Shown here piece by piece: positions 9,873-19,631 of a stretch of 64,000 bases of DNA (position 1 is the first letter of the stretch; each line of letters starts with the position of its first letter). The notes below the pieces were generated by a model, which was not told the origin of the DNA, did not search any database, and was given only the letters and a program-made list of their open reading frames with translations. Source of the DNA: Pseudomonas sp. P818 (lineage in GTDB: Bacteria; Pseudomonadota; Gammaproteobacteria; Pseudomonadales; Pseudomonadaceae). The stretch is from positions 496,001 through 560,000 of the forward strand of contig NZ_ATKM01000011.1 of NCBI RefSeq assembly GCF_000418555.1. The letters run 5' to 3'. Made by a program: the position numbers and the translations under genes.

Positions 9873-9998
9873 GGCAATTCCTCCTGAAGGTGACTTATCA
9901 GCTGACAGGTACACTCCTCAGGACGTTCTGCCTCGTTGAGCTACCGCTTATCGCATCGCACTGGGCCATGAACGGCGACAGACTGCCCTGCTCAGCTC

Positions 9999-10027
9999 TT
10001 GACCTGCAAGACAGTCGCCACAATACT
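9999..10027 (+). promoter_or_regulatory. Sigma-70 type promoter of the mutasome operon
   Basis: TTGACC (9999-10004) and AATACT (10022-10027) are separated by 17 bases. The -10 element touches the LexA box, so repressor binding would block the polymerase. Confidence 0.5.
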
Positions 10028-10041
10028 GTATCTATATACAG
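10026..10041 (+). promoter_or_regulatory. LexA (SOS) box
   Basis: The 16 bases CTG TATCTATATA CAG match the gammaproteobacterial SOS box, with one deviation from the alternating TA core. It lies 18 bases before the imuA start. Confidence 0.9.
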
Positions 10042-10058
10042 TATTTCGGTCGTTAGCC

Positions 10059-10676
10059 ATGTCATCCGTAGTTGCGCTCGACCGGCTGATCGACGCTCGC
10101 CGTGTATGGCGAGGTCAGGCCGTTTCATCGCCATCGAGCGCCCATTCCTCCACCGGACACCGCTTTCTCGACGCCGCACTGCCCGGCGGCGGCTGGCCTA
10201 CGGCTGCGCTCAGCGAAATTCTCACGGCGGTGCCAGGCATCGGCGAACTGAGCCTGCTGTGGCCGACCCTTGCCAGGCTGACGGCGGCCAGCGAGCGGGT
10301 CGTGCTGGTCGCACCGCCTCACCTGCCCTACCCGCAGGCCTGGATTCAGGCCGGCGTCGATCTGCGCCAGCTGAGCATCATCCAGGCCGACGGCCGCGAC
10401 GCCTTGTGGGCGGCCGAGCAATGCCTGCGCTCGGGCAGTTGTGGCGCGGTGCTGAGCTGGTTGCGCCAGGCCGATGATCGTGCGCTGAGGCGCCTGCAGG
10501 TGGCCGCCGCGACCGGGCAAACCCTGGCATTCGCCTATCGGCCGCAGGCAGAGGCTGCCAACCCGTCACCAGCGGCGTTGCGCCTGGTACTCGAAAGCCA
10601 GCCGGCGCAAGTACGGGTAATCAAGTGCCGCGGCGGGTTGCCACCTGCCCGACCGCTCGCCTTTGCCTGGCATTGA
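10059..10676 (+). CDS. imuA: Mutasome accessory protein ImuA (SulA/RecA-like)
   Basis: A 205-residue protein of the ImuA family, which forms a complex with RecA, ImuB and DnaE2 in SOS mutagenesis. It shows the family pattern of a conserved start (TGHRFLDAALPGGGWPTAALSE) and a degenerate RecA-like fold without a convincing Walker A. The ATG at 10059 is chosen because it follows the SOS promoter and box; a longer frame would start inside the promoter. It heads the imuA-imuB-dnaE2 operon. Confidence 0.9.
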   Translation: MSSVVALDRLIDARRVWRGQAVSSPSSAHSSTGHRFLDAALPGGGWPTAALSEILTAVPGIGELSLLWPTLARLTAASERVVLVAPPHLPYPQAWIQAGVDLRQLSIIQADGRDALWAAEQCLRSGSCGAVLSWLRQADDRALRRLQVAAATGQTLAFAYRPQAEAANPSPAALRLVLESQPAQVRVIKCRGGLPPARPLAFAWH

Positions 10677-10683
10677 GCCTGCC

Positions 10684-12093
10684 ATGCTCTGGGCTTGCAT
10701 TCTGCTGCCGCAACTGGCCATGGACGGCGTGCAGCGTCAGCGCGCCAATCCCGACGAGCCGTTGGCGCTGCTCACTGGCTCGCCACAACGGCGCATCGTG
10801 CAGGCCGTCAACCCGGCAGCCCGGGCCCTGGGGCTGAAACCCGGCCAGTCGCTGACGGCGGCGCATGCACTGACGCGCGGCTTTGCCAGCGCGGAATACG
10901 ACCTCGTGGCCATCGAGCGCTGGCAGCAGTTTCTGGCCGCCTGGGCCTATGGTTTCAGCGCCCAGGTCAGCCTGCATTACCCGCGCTGCCTGCTGCTGGA
11001 AGTGCAATCGAGCCTGGGGCTGTTCGGCCCCTGGCCGCGCTTCGAAGCACGTTTGCGCGCCGAGCTGTCGGCGCTGGCCTTCCAGCACCGCATTGCCGTC
11101 GCGCCGAACCCGGCCGCTGCGCGGGTGCTGGTCAATATCGGTGATGGCCTGATGGCAGGCGATGGACAGACGCTCAGGCAGATGCTCGATCCCTTGCCCG
11201 TGGATCGGCTCGGGCTTGACGCTACGGTAACCACAGCCTGCAACCGCATGGGCCTCAGGCAGTTGCGCCAGTTATTGGCTCTGCCGCGTGACAGCCTGGC
11301 CAGGCGGTTTCCTGCCGATGTGCTGCGCCATCTCGATACCCTGCTGGGCCAGCGCCCGCTGGCGCTGGATTTCTATACACCCGCAGACGTGTTCGATGCC
11401 CGTATCGAGCTGAATTTCGAGGTCGAATCCCATCAGGCGCTGCTGTTCCCGCTGCGTCGGCTGACGGCCGATCTGGCCGCCTACCTGGCCGGGCGTGACA
11501 GCGGCGTGCAGCGTTTCGTCCTGCACCTGGAACACCGCGTGGGTGTCGATACGCAGATACAGGTGGGCCTGCTCAGCGCAGAGCGTGATCCCGGCATGCT
11601 GTTCGAGCTGACGCGCGGACGCCTGGAGCATCAGCAGCTACCGGCACCGGTGCTGGCCGTGCGCTTGGTGGCGCGGGAACTGCCGGCCTTCGCGCCGCAG
11701 CATCAGCAGTTGTTCGACGAGCGACCACAACAGAATCAGCCCTGGGAGCAACTACGCGAGCGATTGCGTGCGCGCCTCGGTGATGAGGCCCTGCATGGCC
11801 TCGGTGCCAGAGCCGATCACCGCCCCGAGCGTGCGTGGATGAACGATTCGATCAGCCCCGTGCTGCCACCCAGCGGCCCTCGGCCCGGCTGGCTGCTGAA
11901 AGAACCGCAGCCGCTGCACGAGGCCTCGCTACGCATTCTCGCCGGCCCCGAACGCATCGAATCCGGCTGGTGGGATGGCGAGGATGTACGCCGCGACTAT
12001 TACGTGGTGCAGACCCGTGCCGGCCAGCGCGGCTGGGCGTATCGCCAAGTCGGCAGTGAGGGCCCATTGCTGCTGCACGGGTGGTTCGCATGA
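10684..12093 (+). CDS. imuB: ImuB, catalytically degenerate Y-family polymerase homologue
   Basis: A 469-residue Y-family-like protein that acts as the hub linking the beta clamp, ImuA and DnaE2. The N-terminus reads [15 protein letters not shown] where active Y-family enzymes carry the catalytic aspartate motif, so polymerase activity is not expected, as for other ImuB proteins. It starts seven bases after imuA. An in-frame ATG at 10663 lies inside imuA and is less likely. Confidence 0.9.
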   Translation: MLWACILLPQLAMDGVQRQRANPDEPLALLTGSPQRRIVQAVNPAARALGLKPGQSLTAAHALTRGFASAEYDLVAIERWQQFLAAWAYGFSAQVSLHYPRCLLLEVQSSLGLFGPWPRFEARLRAELSALAFQHRIAVAPNPAAARVLVNIGDGLMAGDGQTLRQMLDPLPVDRLGLDATVTTACNRMGLRQLRQLLALPRDSLARRFPADVLRHLDTLLGQRPLALDFYTPADVFDARIELNFEVESHQALLFPLRRLTADLAAYLAGRDSGVQRFVLHLEHRVGVDTQIQVGLLSAERDPGMLFELTRGRLEHQQLPAPVLAVRLVARELPAFAPQHQQLFDERPQQNQPWEQLRERLRARLGDEALHGLGARADHRPERAWMNDSISPVLPPSGPRPGWLLKEPQPLHEASLRILAGPERIESGWWDGEDVRRDYYVVQTRAGQRGWAYRQVGSEGPLLLHGWFA

Positions 12094-15000
12094 GCGATTA
12101 CGCCGAACTCCATTGCCTGTCGAATTTCACTTTCCAGCGCGGCGCATCCAGCGCCCAGGAGCTGTTCGAGCGTGCGGCTCGGCTGGGTTACCAGGCCCTG
12201 GCGATCACCGATGAATGCACCCTGGCCGGCATCGTGCGCGCGTGGGAGGCCTCGAAAAAAAACGGGGTAAAGCTGATCGTGGGCAGCGAAGTGCAGATCG
12301 AGAAAGGCCCGAAGCTGGTGCTGCTGGCCGAGAACCTGGTGGGTTATCAGGCGCTATGCGGCCTGATAACCCGGGCGCGACGCAGGGCGGCAAAGGGCAC
12401 CTATCGGCTGATGCACGAGGATTTCGTGGTACCGCTCGATGGTCTTTTGGCCTTATGGCTCAGCGAAGGCGAAGCCACCGCCCTGCCCTGGCTTCGATCG
12501 GTGTTCCCCGAGCGCCTGTGGCTGGGCGTCGAGCTGCATCGCGGTGCGGACGATAGCGCGCGTCTGCAGCGCCTGCTCGAAATGGCCGCCGTTCATGACT
12601 TGCCGGCGGTGGCCTGTGGCGATGTACACATGCATGCCCGTGGCCGCCGCGCCCTGCAGGATTGCATGACTGCCATCCGTCATCATCTGCCCGTGGCCGA
12701 GGCCGGCGCCCATCTGTTCGCCAATGGCGAACGGCATCTGCGCCGACTTGAGGAGCTGGCCGAGCTGTATCCGCCCGAGCTGCTCGCACAGAGCCTGCGT
12801 ATCGCCGAACGCTGCCACTTCGATCTCGACGAGCTGGATTATCACTACCCACACGAGCTGGTGCCGGCAGGTCATGACCCCACCTCCTGGCTGCGCGTGC
12901 TGGTGGAGCGTGGCGCTGCCGAGCGCTGGGGCAAGAGTGTGCCGGCCGCCGCTCGTGCGCAGATCGAGCATGAGCTGGCGCTGATCGCCGAGTTGAAATA
13001 CGAGAGCTACTTTCTGACCGTGCATGACATCGTCCGCTTCGCCCGCGAGCAGCACATCCTCTGCCAGGGCCGGGGTTCGGCGGCCAACTCGAGCGTCTGC
13101 TTCGCGCTCGGCATCACCGAGCTGGACCCTACCGAGAGCCGGCTGTTGTTCGAGCGTTTTCTCTCCCGCGAGCGCAACGAGCCACCGGATATCGACGTCG
13201 ACTTCGAGCATGAGCGCCGTGAAGAGGTCATCCAGTACGTATTTCGCCGCTACGGGCGAACGCGTGCGGCGCTAACGGCCGTGGTCAACACCTACCACGG
13301 TGCCGGGGCGATACGCGACGTCGCCAAGGCCCTGGGCTTGCCGCCGGATCAGGTCAATGCGCTGGCTGATTGCTGTGGCCGCTGGAGTAGCGGCCCACCA
13401 ACACCGGAACGCCTGCAGGAAGCGGGTTTCGATCCGCAGAATCCGCTGCTCAGGCGCGTACTGATCCTGACCGGCGAGCTGATCGGTTTTCCCCGGCACC
13501 TGTCGCAGCACCCGGGCGGCTTCGTCATTTCCGAGCACGCGCTCGACACCCTGGTGCCGGTGGAGAACGCGACCATGGCCGAGCGCACCGTGATCCAGTG
13601 GGACAAGGACGATCTCGACAGGGTCGGCCTGCTCAAGGTCGACGTGCTGGCCCTGGGCATGCTTAGCGCACTGCGCCGCTGTTTCGGCCTGATCGAGCGC
13701 TACCGCGGCACGCAGTGGACGCTGGCCACCCTGCCCAAGGAAGACCCGGCCACCTACGCCATGATCAGCCGCGCAGATACCATCGGCGCGTTCCAGATCG
13801 AGTCTCGCGCGCAGATGGCGATGCTGCCGCGCCTGCGCCCGAAAACCTTTTACGACCTGGTGATCCAGGTGGCCATCGTCCGTCCGGGGCCGATCCAGGG
13901 CGACATGGTGCATCCCTACCTGCGTCGGCGAAACGGCGAAGAAACCATCGATTACCCCTCCGATGAACTCAAGCCGGTCTTCGAGCGCACCCTCGGCGTG
14001 CCGCTGTTTCAGGAACAGGTGATGGAGCTGGCCATCGTCGCCGCCGAGTACACCCCAGGCGAAGCGGATGAGCTGCGCCGCAGCATGGCCGCCTGGAAAC
14101 GCCATGGCGGCCTCGAACCGCATCGCCAGCGGCTCACCTCGCGCATGCTGGAAAAAGGCTACTCGCAGGCATTCACCGAACGGATCTTTCGCCAGATCGA
14201 GGGCTTCGGCAGCTACGGCTTCCCCGAGTCGCATGCTGCCAGCTTCGCCCTGCTCGCCTACGCCAGTTGCTGGCTGAAGTGTCACGAGCCCGCGGCCTAC
14301 GCCTGCGCTCTGGTCAACAGCTGGCCGATGGGTTTCTACAGCCCTGATCAGGTGCTGCAGGACGCGCGGCGGCATGACGTCGAGGTGCGTCCCGTGGACG
14401 TACGCTACAGCGACTGGGATTGCAGCCTGGAGCCCGATGAACATGGCGAGCCGGCCATCCGCCTGGGCCTGAGGATGATTCGTGGCATGCGCGAAGACGA
14501 CGCGCGCCGTATCGAACAGGCGCGCCAGTCAGGTGCATTCCGTGATGTCGAGGACCTCAGCGTGCGTGCACGCCTGGATGCTTCGGCGCGCGAGCGACTG
14601 GCCGATGCCGGCGCACTCGGCGGCCTGGTTGGTCACCGCTATCAGGCGCGCTGGGCGGTGGCTGGCGTCGAGGAACAGTTGCCGCTGTTCGTCGGCGTAT
14701 CTGCGCCGAATGAAGACGCTCCGGGCCTGCCTACCCCATCGCCGGGGGAAGATCTGCTGACCGACTATGCGACGCTCGGCACTACCCTCGGCCCGCATCC
14801 ACTGGCCCTGCTGCGCCAGGCGCTAAGGGCGCGGCGCTGCCGAAGCTCACGTGAACTGCAGGCAGTCGAGCACGGCCGTCCTGTCAGCGTTGCCGGCCTG
14901 GTGATCGGCAGGCAAAGGCCGCAAACCGCCAGCGGCGTCATCTTCGTCACGCTCGAAGATGAGTTCGGCATGGTCAATGTGGTCGTCTGGCATGACCTGG

Positions 15001-15158
15001 CCGAGCGCCAGCGGCGAGTCCTGGTGCAGTCGCAGATGCTGCGCATCGACGGCCATCTGGAAACCCAGGATGGCGTGCGCCATGTGATCGCCGGGCGCCT
15101 GACCGACCTGACGGCGATGCTGACCGGGCTGGACATACGCAGCCGCGACTTTCATTGA
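12090..15158 (+). CDS. dnaE2: Error-prone DNA polymerase DnaE2 (ImuC)
   Basis: A 1022-residue C-family alpha subunit. Domains in order are PHP (from [16 protein letters not shown]), polymerase palm with the catalytic pair in [15 protein letters not shown] and a third acid in [11 protein letters not shown], fingers, helix-hairpin-helix region (about 830-880) and a C-terminal OB fold ([18 protein letters not shown]). It is the catalytic subunit of the SOS mutasome. The start overlaps the imuB stop by ATGA. Confidence 0.95.
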   Translation: MSDYAELHCLSNFTFQRGASSAQELFERAARLGYQALAITDECTLAGIVRAWEASKKNGVKLIVGSEVQIEKGPKLVLLAENLVGYQALCGLITRARRRAAKGTYRLMHEDFVVPLDGLLALWLSEGEATALPWLRSVFPERLWLGVELHRGADDSARLQRLLEMAAVHDLPAVACGDVHMHARGRRALQDCMTAIRHHLPVAEAGAHLFANGERHLRRLEELAELYPPELLAQSLRIAERCHFDLDELDYHYPHELVPAGHDPTSWLRVLVERGAAERWGKSVPAAARAQIEHELALIAELKYESYFLTVHDIVRFAREQHILCQGRGSAANSSVCFALGITELDPTESRLLFERFLSRERNEPPDIDVDFEHERREEVIQYVFRRYGRTRAALTAVVNTYHGAGAIRDVAKALGLPPDQVNALADCCGRWSSGPPTPERLQEAGFDPQNPLLRRVLILTGELIGFPRHLSQHPGGFVISEHALDTLVPVENATMAERTVIQWDKDDLDRVGLLKVDVLALGMLSALRRCFGLIERYRGTQWTLATLPKEDPATYAMISRADTIGAFQIESRAQMAMLPRLRPKTFYDLVIQVAIVRPGPIQGDMVHPYLRRRNGEETIDYPSDELKPVFERTLGVPLFQEQVMELAIVAAEYTPGEADELRRSMAAWKRHGGLEPHRQRLTSRMLEKGYSQAFTERIFRQIEGFGSYGFPESHAASFALLAYASCWLKCHEPAAYACALVNSWPMGFYSPDQVLQDARRHDVEVRPVDVRYSDWDCSLEPDEHGEPAIRLGLRMIRGMREDDARRIEQARQSGAFRDVEDLSVRARLDASARERLADAGALGGLVGHRYQARWAVAGVEEQLPLFVGVSAPNEDAPGLPTPSPGEDLLTDYATLGTTLGPHPLALLRQALRARRCRSSRELQAVEHGRPVSVAGLVIGRQRPQTASGVIFVTLEDEFGMVNVVVWHDLAERQRRVLVQSQMLRIDGHLETQDGVRHVIAGRLTDLTAMLTGLDIRSRDFH

Positions 15159-15495
15159 GCCTCTCGCCTGGCCAGCACTCTTGTCAGGCGAGAAAGAAAA
15201 AAAGGCCGCACTGGATCACCAGGCGGCCACAAGTCGTCTTAACCAAAGGAGATGAAGTGGAGCCAGGGCGACGGCTTTCGGGAGTGATGCAAAACCGTCG
15301 CCCCTGGAATCTTCATCGGGGGCAAGCCTATCGTCGATCGAGCGCAACAGCGCATCGAAGTGGTTGATAGTGATCATCAATCCGCTCGAATAGTGCAGCG
15401 GCAGGCCAGGTGATAACTCTAAGCGCGCCCTCTGGGCCGGGCCTTACCTCGCAGTGAGGCGCGTTTAGAACAGCACACCAACACCAGGAGCACCC
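15159..15495. other. Intergenic region between dnaE2 and the porin gene
   Basis: This 337-base gap has no convincing protein gene. It holds the small RNA candidate described separately (about 15191-15320, minus strand). Close to the porin gene is a stem, AAGCGCGCC (15421-15429) with GGCGCGTTT (15458-15466), that could fold in the porin 5' leader. Confidence 0.5.
15191..15320 (-). ncRNA. Candidate trans-acting small RNA with its own terminator
   Basis: Read on the minus strand, the region gives a long hairpin closed by GATGAAG (15317-15311) and CTTCATC (15257-15251). Inside it CCAGGGGCGACGG (15307-15295) pairs with CCGTCGCCCTGG (15274-15263). A single-stranded linker containing TCTCCTTTGG follows. 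Then comes a GC-rich hairpin (15228-15204: GGCCGC, CTGG, loop, CCAG, GCGGCC) and a run of seven T. The terminator has no minus-strand protein gene to serve. The CU-rich linker is complementary to Shine-Dalgarno sequences. I could not assign it to a named family, and no clear promoter was identified. Confidence 0.6.
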
Positions 15496-16749
15496 ATGCA
15501 CAAGAAGCACTGTCTCGCGCTGGCTTGCAGCCTCGCGCTGAGCGGGCAGTTGGCCCACGCCAGCAGCCAGTCCGAAGCCAAGGGTTTCATCGAGGATGCC
15601 AACCTCGATCTGTTGCTGCGCAACGCCTACTTCAACCGTGATTACAAGGACAACACCAACGACGCCAAGACCTGGGGCCAAGGCTTCATCGCTACCTTCG
15701 AATCCGGCTTCACTCAAGGCACGGTCGGTTTCGGCGTCGACGCCTTCGGCCTGCTCGGCGTCAAGCTCGACAGCGGCCGCGGCCGTAACTACAGCGCCTT
15801 CTTCGACACCTACGATGACGGCCATCCGGTCGATGAGCTGTCCCAGGCCGGTGGCGCGGTGAAGCTGCGCGTTTCCAATACCGTGATCAAGTACGGCAAC
15901 CAGTTCCCTTCCCTGCCGGTTCTGGCACATGACGACAGCCGCCTGCTGCCGCAGTCCTTCACCGGCACGCTGGTGACCAGCAATGAAATCGAGGGGCTGG
16001 AACTGAATGCCGGCCGCTTCACTGCCGACAGCCCGATGGGCGACTCGGCGCGCGATCCCAACCGCCTCAAGAGCATCGACGTGCTCGGCGGCAGCTACGC
16101 CGTCAGCGATGACCTGAGCCTGGCGGTCTATCACGCCGATCTTGAGGACATGTACAAGCGCTACTACGCCAACCTCAATTACAACCTGGCACTGGCTGCC
16201 GATCAGGCGCTCAATTTCGACTTCAACCTCTATCGCACCAGGTACGACACCGGCTCGGTAGCCGCAATCGATCTCGGCGGCGATGGCCAGGGCGATCGCA
16301 ACACCATCTGGAGCCTGGCAGCCAAATACAGCATCGGTGCCCATGCCTTCATCGTCGCCCATCAGCGCAACACCGGCGATGCCGGCTTCGCCTATGACTA
16401 CGGCGATGGCGGCGCCAGCATCTACCTGGCTAACTCCTACTACTCGGACTTCAACCTGAAGGACGAGCGTTCCTGGCAGGCCAGCTACGAGCTGGATTTC
16501 GCCGAGTACGGCATGCCGGGCCTTCGCTACAAGTTCGCCTACGTGCGCGGTGACAACATCGATACCGGCAGCGACAACAACGGCACCGAGCGCGAGATCT
16601 TCAACCAGATCGGTTACACCATCCAGAGTGGTGCGGCCAAGGACCTGCACCTGCGCCTGCGCAACTCCATCTACCGCTCCAGCACCGACGTTGGGCCGGA
16701 TCTCAACGAGATTCGCGCGTTCGTCGAATACCCGCTGAGCATCCTCTGA
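15496..16749 (+). CDS. OprD-family outer membrane porin
   Basis: A 417-residue precursor with a signal peptide (MHKKHC, hydrophobic core, cleavage near SGQLAHA). It has the alternating aromatic strand pattern of OprD substrate-specific channels, including GFIEDANLDLLLRNAYFNRDY near the mature N-terminus and a C-terminal strand ending FVEYPLSIL. OprD proteins admit amino acids, peptides or aromatic acids; the substrate here cannot be assigned. AGGAG precedes the ATG. It has its own 3' hairpin and is convergent with the MocR gene. Confidence 0.88.
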   Translation: MHKKHCLALACSLALSGQLAHASSQSEAKGFIEDANLDLLLRNAYFNRDYKDNTNDAKTWGQGFIATFESGFTQGTVGFGVDAFGLLGVKLDSGRGRNYSAFFDTYDDGHPVDELSQAGGAVKLRVSNTVIKYGNQFPSLPVLAHDDSRLLPQSFTGTLVTSNEIEGLELNAGRFTADSPMGDSARDPNRLKSIDVLGGSYAVSDDLSLAVYHADLEDMYKRYYANLNYNLALAADQALNFDFNLYRTRYDTGSVAAIDLGGDGQGDRNTIWSLAAKYSIGAHAFIVAHQRNTGDAGFAYDYGDGGASIYLANSYYSDFNLKDERSWQASYELDFAEYGMPGLRYKFAYVRGDNIDTGSDNNGTEREIFNQIGYTIQSGAAKDLHLRLRNSIYRSSTDVGPDLNEIRAFVEYPLSIL

Positions 16750-16755
16750 TGGTCA

Positions 16756-16784
16756 CTGCCCCGGCCTGGCCGGGGCAGTTCTCA
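16756..16784 (+). terminator. Terminator hairpin after the porin gene
   Basis: CTGCCCCGGC (16756-16765) pairs with GCCGGGGCAG (16769-16778) and is followed by TTCTC. It abuts the end of the convergent MocR gene. Confidence 0.55.
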
Positions 16785-18281
16785 GTTGCGCAAGGCCCGA
16801 GCGACAGCCTGAGCCGCCTCTTCGATTGCGCGTTCGTCATAGGGTGCAAAGCCCATCACCAATCCCGGTCCTCGTCGGGCAACGCAGTAACTGGCCAGCG
16901 GCAGCACGTCTATGCCAGCAGCCTGCAAACGTGCGAAAGCGTCCTGCTCGTTCTCGACCTGCAGGCGACAGGCGATGTCCATGCCCGCACGGATTTCCGG
17001 CACTTCGATCAGCCCCCGCCAATGCTTGTGCGCCGCCTCGGCGAAGGCATCGGCACGCGCCGCGTAGAGCTTGCGCATACGCCGCACATGGCGGTCGAAA
17101 TGCCCCTCATGAATGAAGTCGGCCAGCACGGCCTGGGCCAGGCTGTTGGCATGCCGCGACATCAAGGCAGCGGCGCGGGTGAAGCTCTCGATCAGATGCT
17201 CGGGCACCACCAGATAGGCCAGGCGAATCGAGGGAAACAGCAGCTTGCTGAAGGTGCCGGCGAGAATTACCGACTGCTCGGCACCCGGCATCGAACGCAG
17301 TGCCGGAATCGGCTTGGCGATAAAGCGGTATTCGCTGTCGTAGTCATCCTCGAAGATGTAGCTGCCCTGCTCCGCCGCCCAGCGCAGCAAGGCCAGACGC
17401 CGGGCTGGTGATAGCTCGCCACCCAGCGGCGCCTGACGTGACGGTGTGACATACGCCAGGCGAGCGCCCGGGGCCAGACGCAGCCCGTCGTCCACCTTGA
17501 GGCCGCAGCTATCCACCGGTACGTCCACACGGCTCACGCCGGAAATGTCCATCAGTTGCCGAGCGCCGGGGTAGCCAGGGTCCTCCATCCAGACCTGCGA
17601 ATCGCCTGGTGCCAGCAGGCGCAGGCAGATATCCAGGCCCTGCTGCACGCTGCCGAGTACCAGGATACGCTGCGGCGACACCTGCACGCCGCGGGCGATG
17701 GCGAGGTAGCCGGCGATGGCCTCGCGCAGTGCGGGCAGGCCTGCCGGGTCGCCATCGAGCAGCATCGACAGACGTGAACTGCGCAATTGTTGCGTATGCA
17801 GCTTGCGCCACAAGTCGATGGGAAAGGCGTTGATATCACCCCGGTGTGGAAAGAACGGCCGCAGACCGGAAGGCGCAGTGCGACGCGAGAAGATCGGCTC
17901 GATCTCGGCCAGCTTGTTCAGCCATGGCGTCTGTGGGGCTGCACGCTCTTCCTCGCGCTTGGCGATCACCTTGCGCCGTACGTACCCGGCATTGAGCGTC
18001 GGATCCGGCAGCACCTCGCTGACGCGTGTACCGCTGCCTGTCCGCGCCTGCAGATAGCCCTCGGAGAGTAGTTGCTGATAGGCCGCCTGCACCGTTCCGC
18101 GCGCAAGGCCATAGTGCTCGGCCATGGCCCGGGTGCTGGGCAGCTTGCTGCCAGCCGGCAGACGCCCGCCCAGAATGGCACCGCGCAACGACTCATACAG
18201 CCAACCCTGCAGGCTAACCCCGGTTTCCGGGGTACCCAGCGGCAGAAAGACCACTTGCGGGGCGACTTTCTCGAATGGCAT
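16782..18281 (-). CDS. MocR/PdxR-type GntR regulator with aminotransferase domain
   Basis: A 499-residue chimera. The N-terminal winged helix (LYESLRGAILGGRLPAGSKL, then TRAMAEHYGLARGTVQAAYQ) is GntR type. From about residue 130 it is a fold-type I aminotransferase-like domain with the PLP lysine in GTFSKLLFPSIR. Such proteins bind pyridoxal phosphate and control neighbouring genes rather than transaminate. It is divergent from the FAD oxidoreductase, and three TGGATCA half-sites lie between them. Confidence 0.88.
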   Translation of the reverse strand: MPFEKVAPQVVFLPLGTPETGVSLQGWLYESLRGAILGGRLPAGSKLPSTRAMAEHYGLARGTVQAAYQQLLSEGYLQARTGSGTRVSEVLPDPTLNAGYVRRKVIAKREEERAAPQTPWLNKLAEIEPIFSRRTAPSGLRPFFPHRGDINAFPIDLWRKLHTQQLRSSRLSMLLDGDPAGLPALREAIAGYLAIARGVQVSPQRILVLGSVQQGLDICLRLLAPGDSQVWMEDPGYPGARQLMDISGVSRVDVPVDSCGLKVDDGLRLAPGARLAYVTPSRQAPLGGELSPARRLALLRWAAEQGSYIFEDDYDSEYRFIAKPIPALRSMPGAEQSVILAGTFSKLLFPSIRLAYLVVPEHLIESFTRAAALMSRHANSLAQAVLADFIHEGHFDRHVRRMRKLYAARADAFAEAAHKHWRGLIEVPEIRAGMDIACRLQVENEQDAFARLQAAGIDVLPLASYCVARRGPGLVMGFAPYDERAIEEAAQAVARALRN

Positions 18282-18293
18282 GTCAGCTCCAAG

Positions 18294-18338
18294 TGGATCA
18301 TTTATTTAGGCGAATATTGGATCAATACCCTGATCCAA
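18294..18338. promoter_or_regulatory. Putative MocR operator: three TGGATCA half-sites
   Basis: TGGATCA occurs at 18294-18300 and again at 18318-18324. The second copy forms a perfect inverted repeat, TTGGATCA (18317-18324) with TGATCCAA (18331-18338), six bases apart. Direct plus inverted half-sites in a divergent promoter are typical of MocR regulators. Confidence 0.6.
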
Positions 18339-18403
18339 GCTAGCGACAAAATCCGCTCCGTAGTCAGCCAATACCCCTTCCCCTCGCTACGGACCTTAAC
18401 GAC

Positions 18404-19609
18404 ATGAACCAGCAAATCCTGATCATCGGCGCCGGCTTCGGCGGCATGTGGAGTGCGCTGAGCGCCATTCGCCTGCTGGACCAGCACCAGCGCCTGGACA
18501 TCACCGTCACCCTGCTTGCCCCTCAAGCCGAATTGCGCGTGCGCCCACGCTTCTATGAAGCCGACCTGACGACGACCGTAGCCCCGCTTGGTCCGTTGTT
18601 CGATGCGGTCGGGGTGCAGTTCGTGCAGGGCTGCGCCACCCGTATCGATGCGCAGAACAGACAGGTTTTCTACCGCAGCGCCAGCGGTGAACAGTCGACA
18701 CTCACCTATGATCGGCTGATCATCGCCTCGGGCAGCCAGGTTGCCCGTCCACCGCTGGCCGGCATCGACCGTTTCGCCTTCGACGTCGACAGCCTGGAAT
18801 CCGCGCAGAAGCTCGAGGCGCATCTGCAAGGTCTGCATCATCGCCCGAGCAGCCAGGCGCGCAATACCGTGGTGGTGGCAGGCGGTGGTTTCACCGGTAT
18901 CGAAACGGCCACGGAAATGCCGGCACGCCTGCGCGCCATCCTGGGCAACGAGGCCGATATTCGGGTCATCGTCGTCGACATGGGAACGCGAGTCGGCGGC
19001 GTCATGGGTGAGCAGATCGCCGCGGTGATCGCCAAGGCCAGCGATACGCTGGGGGTGACCTGGAGGCTCGGCAGCCCGGTCTCGAAGGTCGATGAACAAG
19101 GCGTGCAGCTCGACAATGGAGAGCGTATCGAAGCCAATACCGTGGTCTGGACAGTCGGCGTGAAGGCCTCGCCGCTGACCCAGCAGATCGATGGCGAACA
19201 CGACGCCTTTGGCCGTCTGCACGTGGATCGTAACCTCAAGGTATTGGGTCAGGACGCCATCTATGCCACGGGCGATACCGCTTACGCAGCGGTGGATGAG
19301 CTGGGTAACCACGCGCTGATGACCTGCCAGCACGCTATCGCCCTGGGCCGCTCATCCGGCAACAACGCCGCAGCCGATCTGCTTGGTGTGCAGCCGATTC
19401 CCTACAGCCAGCCCAAGTACGTCACCTGCCTGGATCTGGGTGCCTGGGGCGCGGTGTTCACCGAAGGCTGGGAGCGCAAGGTGGTGCTGACCGGCAGGGA
19501 AGCCAAGGAGCTGAAAACGCAGATCAACACCCAGTGGATCTACCCGCCAGAGGCCAAGCGCGACATCGCCCTGGCCGCAGCCGACCCGCTGATTCCAGTC
19601 GTTGCCTGA
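18404..19609 (+). CDS. NADH dehydrogenase-like FAD-dependent oxidoreductase
   Basis: A 401-residue two-dinucleotide-binding flavoprotein. The FAD Rossmann motif is LIIGAGFGGMWSA at the N-terminus, the NAD(P) motif is VVVAGGGFTGIETA near residue 160, and the FAD C-terminal motif includes IYATGDTAY. The order matches type II NADH dehydrogenase-like pyridine nucleotide-disulfide oxidoreductases. No C-terminal membrane segment is obvious, and the electron acceptor is unknown. The divergent MocR gene probably controls it. Confidence 0.85.
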   Translation: MNQQILIIGAGFGGMWSALSAIRLLDQHQRLDITVTLLAPQAELRVRPRFYEADLTTTVAPLGPLFDAVGVQFVQGCATRIDAQNRQVFYRSASGEQSTLTYDRLIIASGSQVARPPLAGIDRFAFDVDSLESAQKLEAHLQGLHHRPSSQARNTVVVAGGGFTGIETATEMPARLRAILGNEADIRVIVVDMGTRVGGVMGEQIAAVIAKASDTLGVTWRLGSPVSKVDEQGVQLDNGERIEANTVVWTVGVKASPLTQQIDGEHDAFGRLHVDRNLKVLGQDAIYATGDTAYAAVDELGNHALMTCQHAIALGRSSGNNAAADLLGVQPIPYSQPKYVTCLDLGAWGAVFTEGWERKVVLTGREAKELKTQINTQWIYPPEAKRDIALAAADPLIPVVA

Positions 19610-19631
19610 GCGATGAAGCAGGCCCGGGGCG

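Noticed and set aside
15155..15367. Possible 70-residue plus-strand gene after dnaE2
   Set aside because: It lies across the small RNA candidate and its terminator stem, has no ribosome site and has a scrambled composition.
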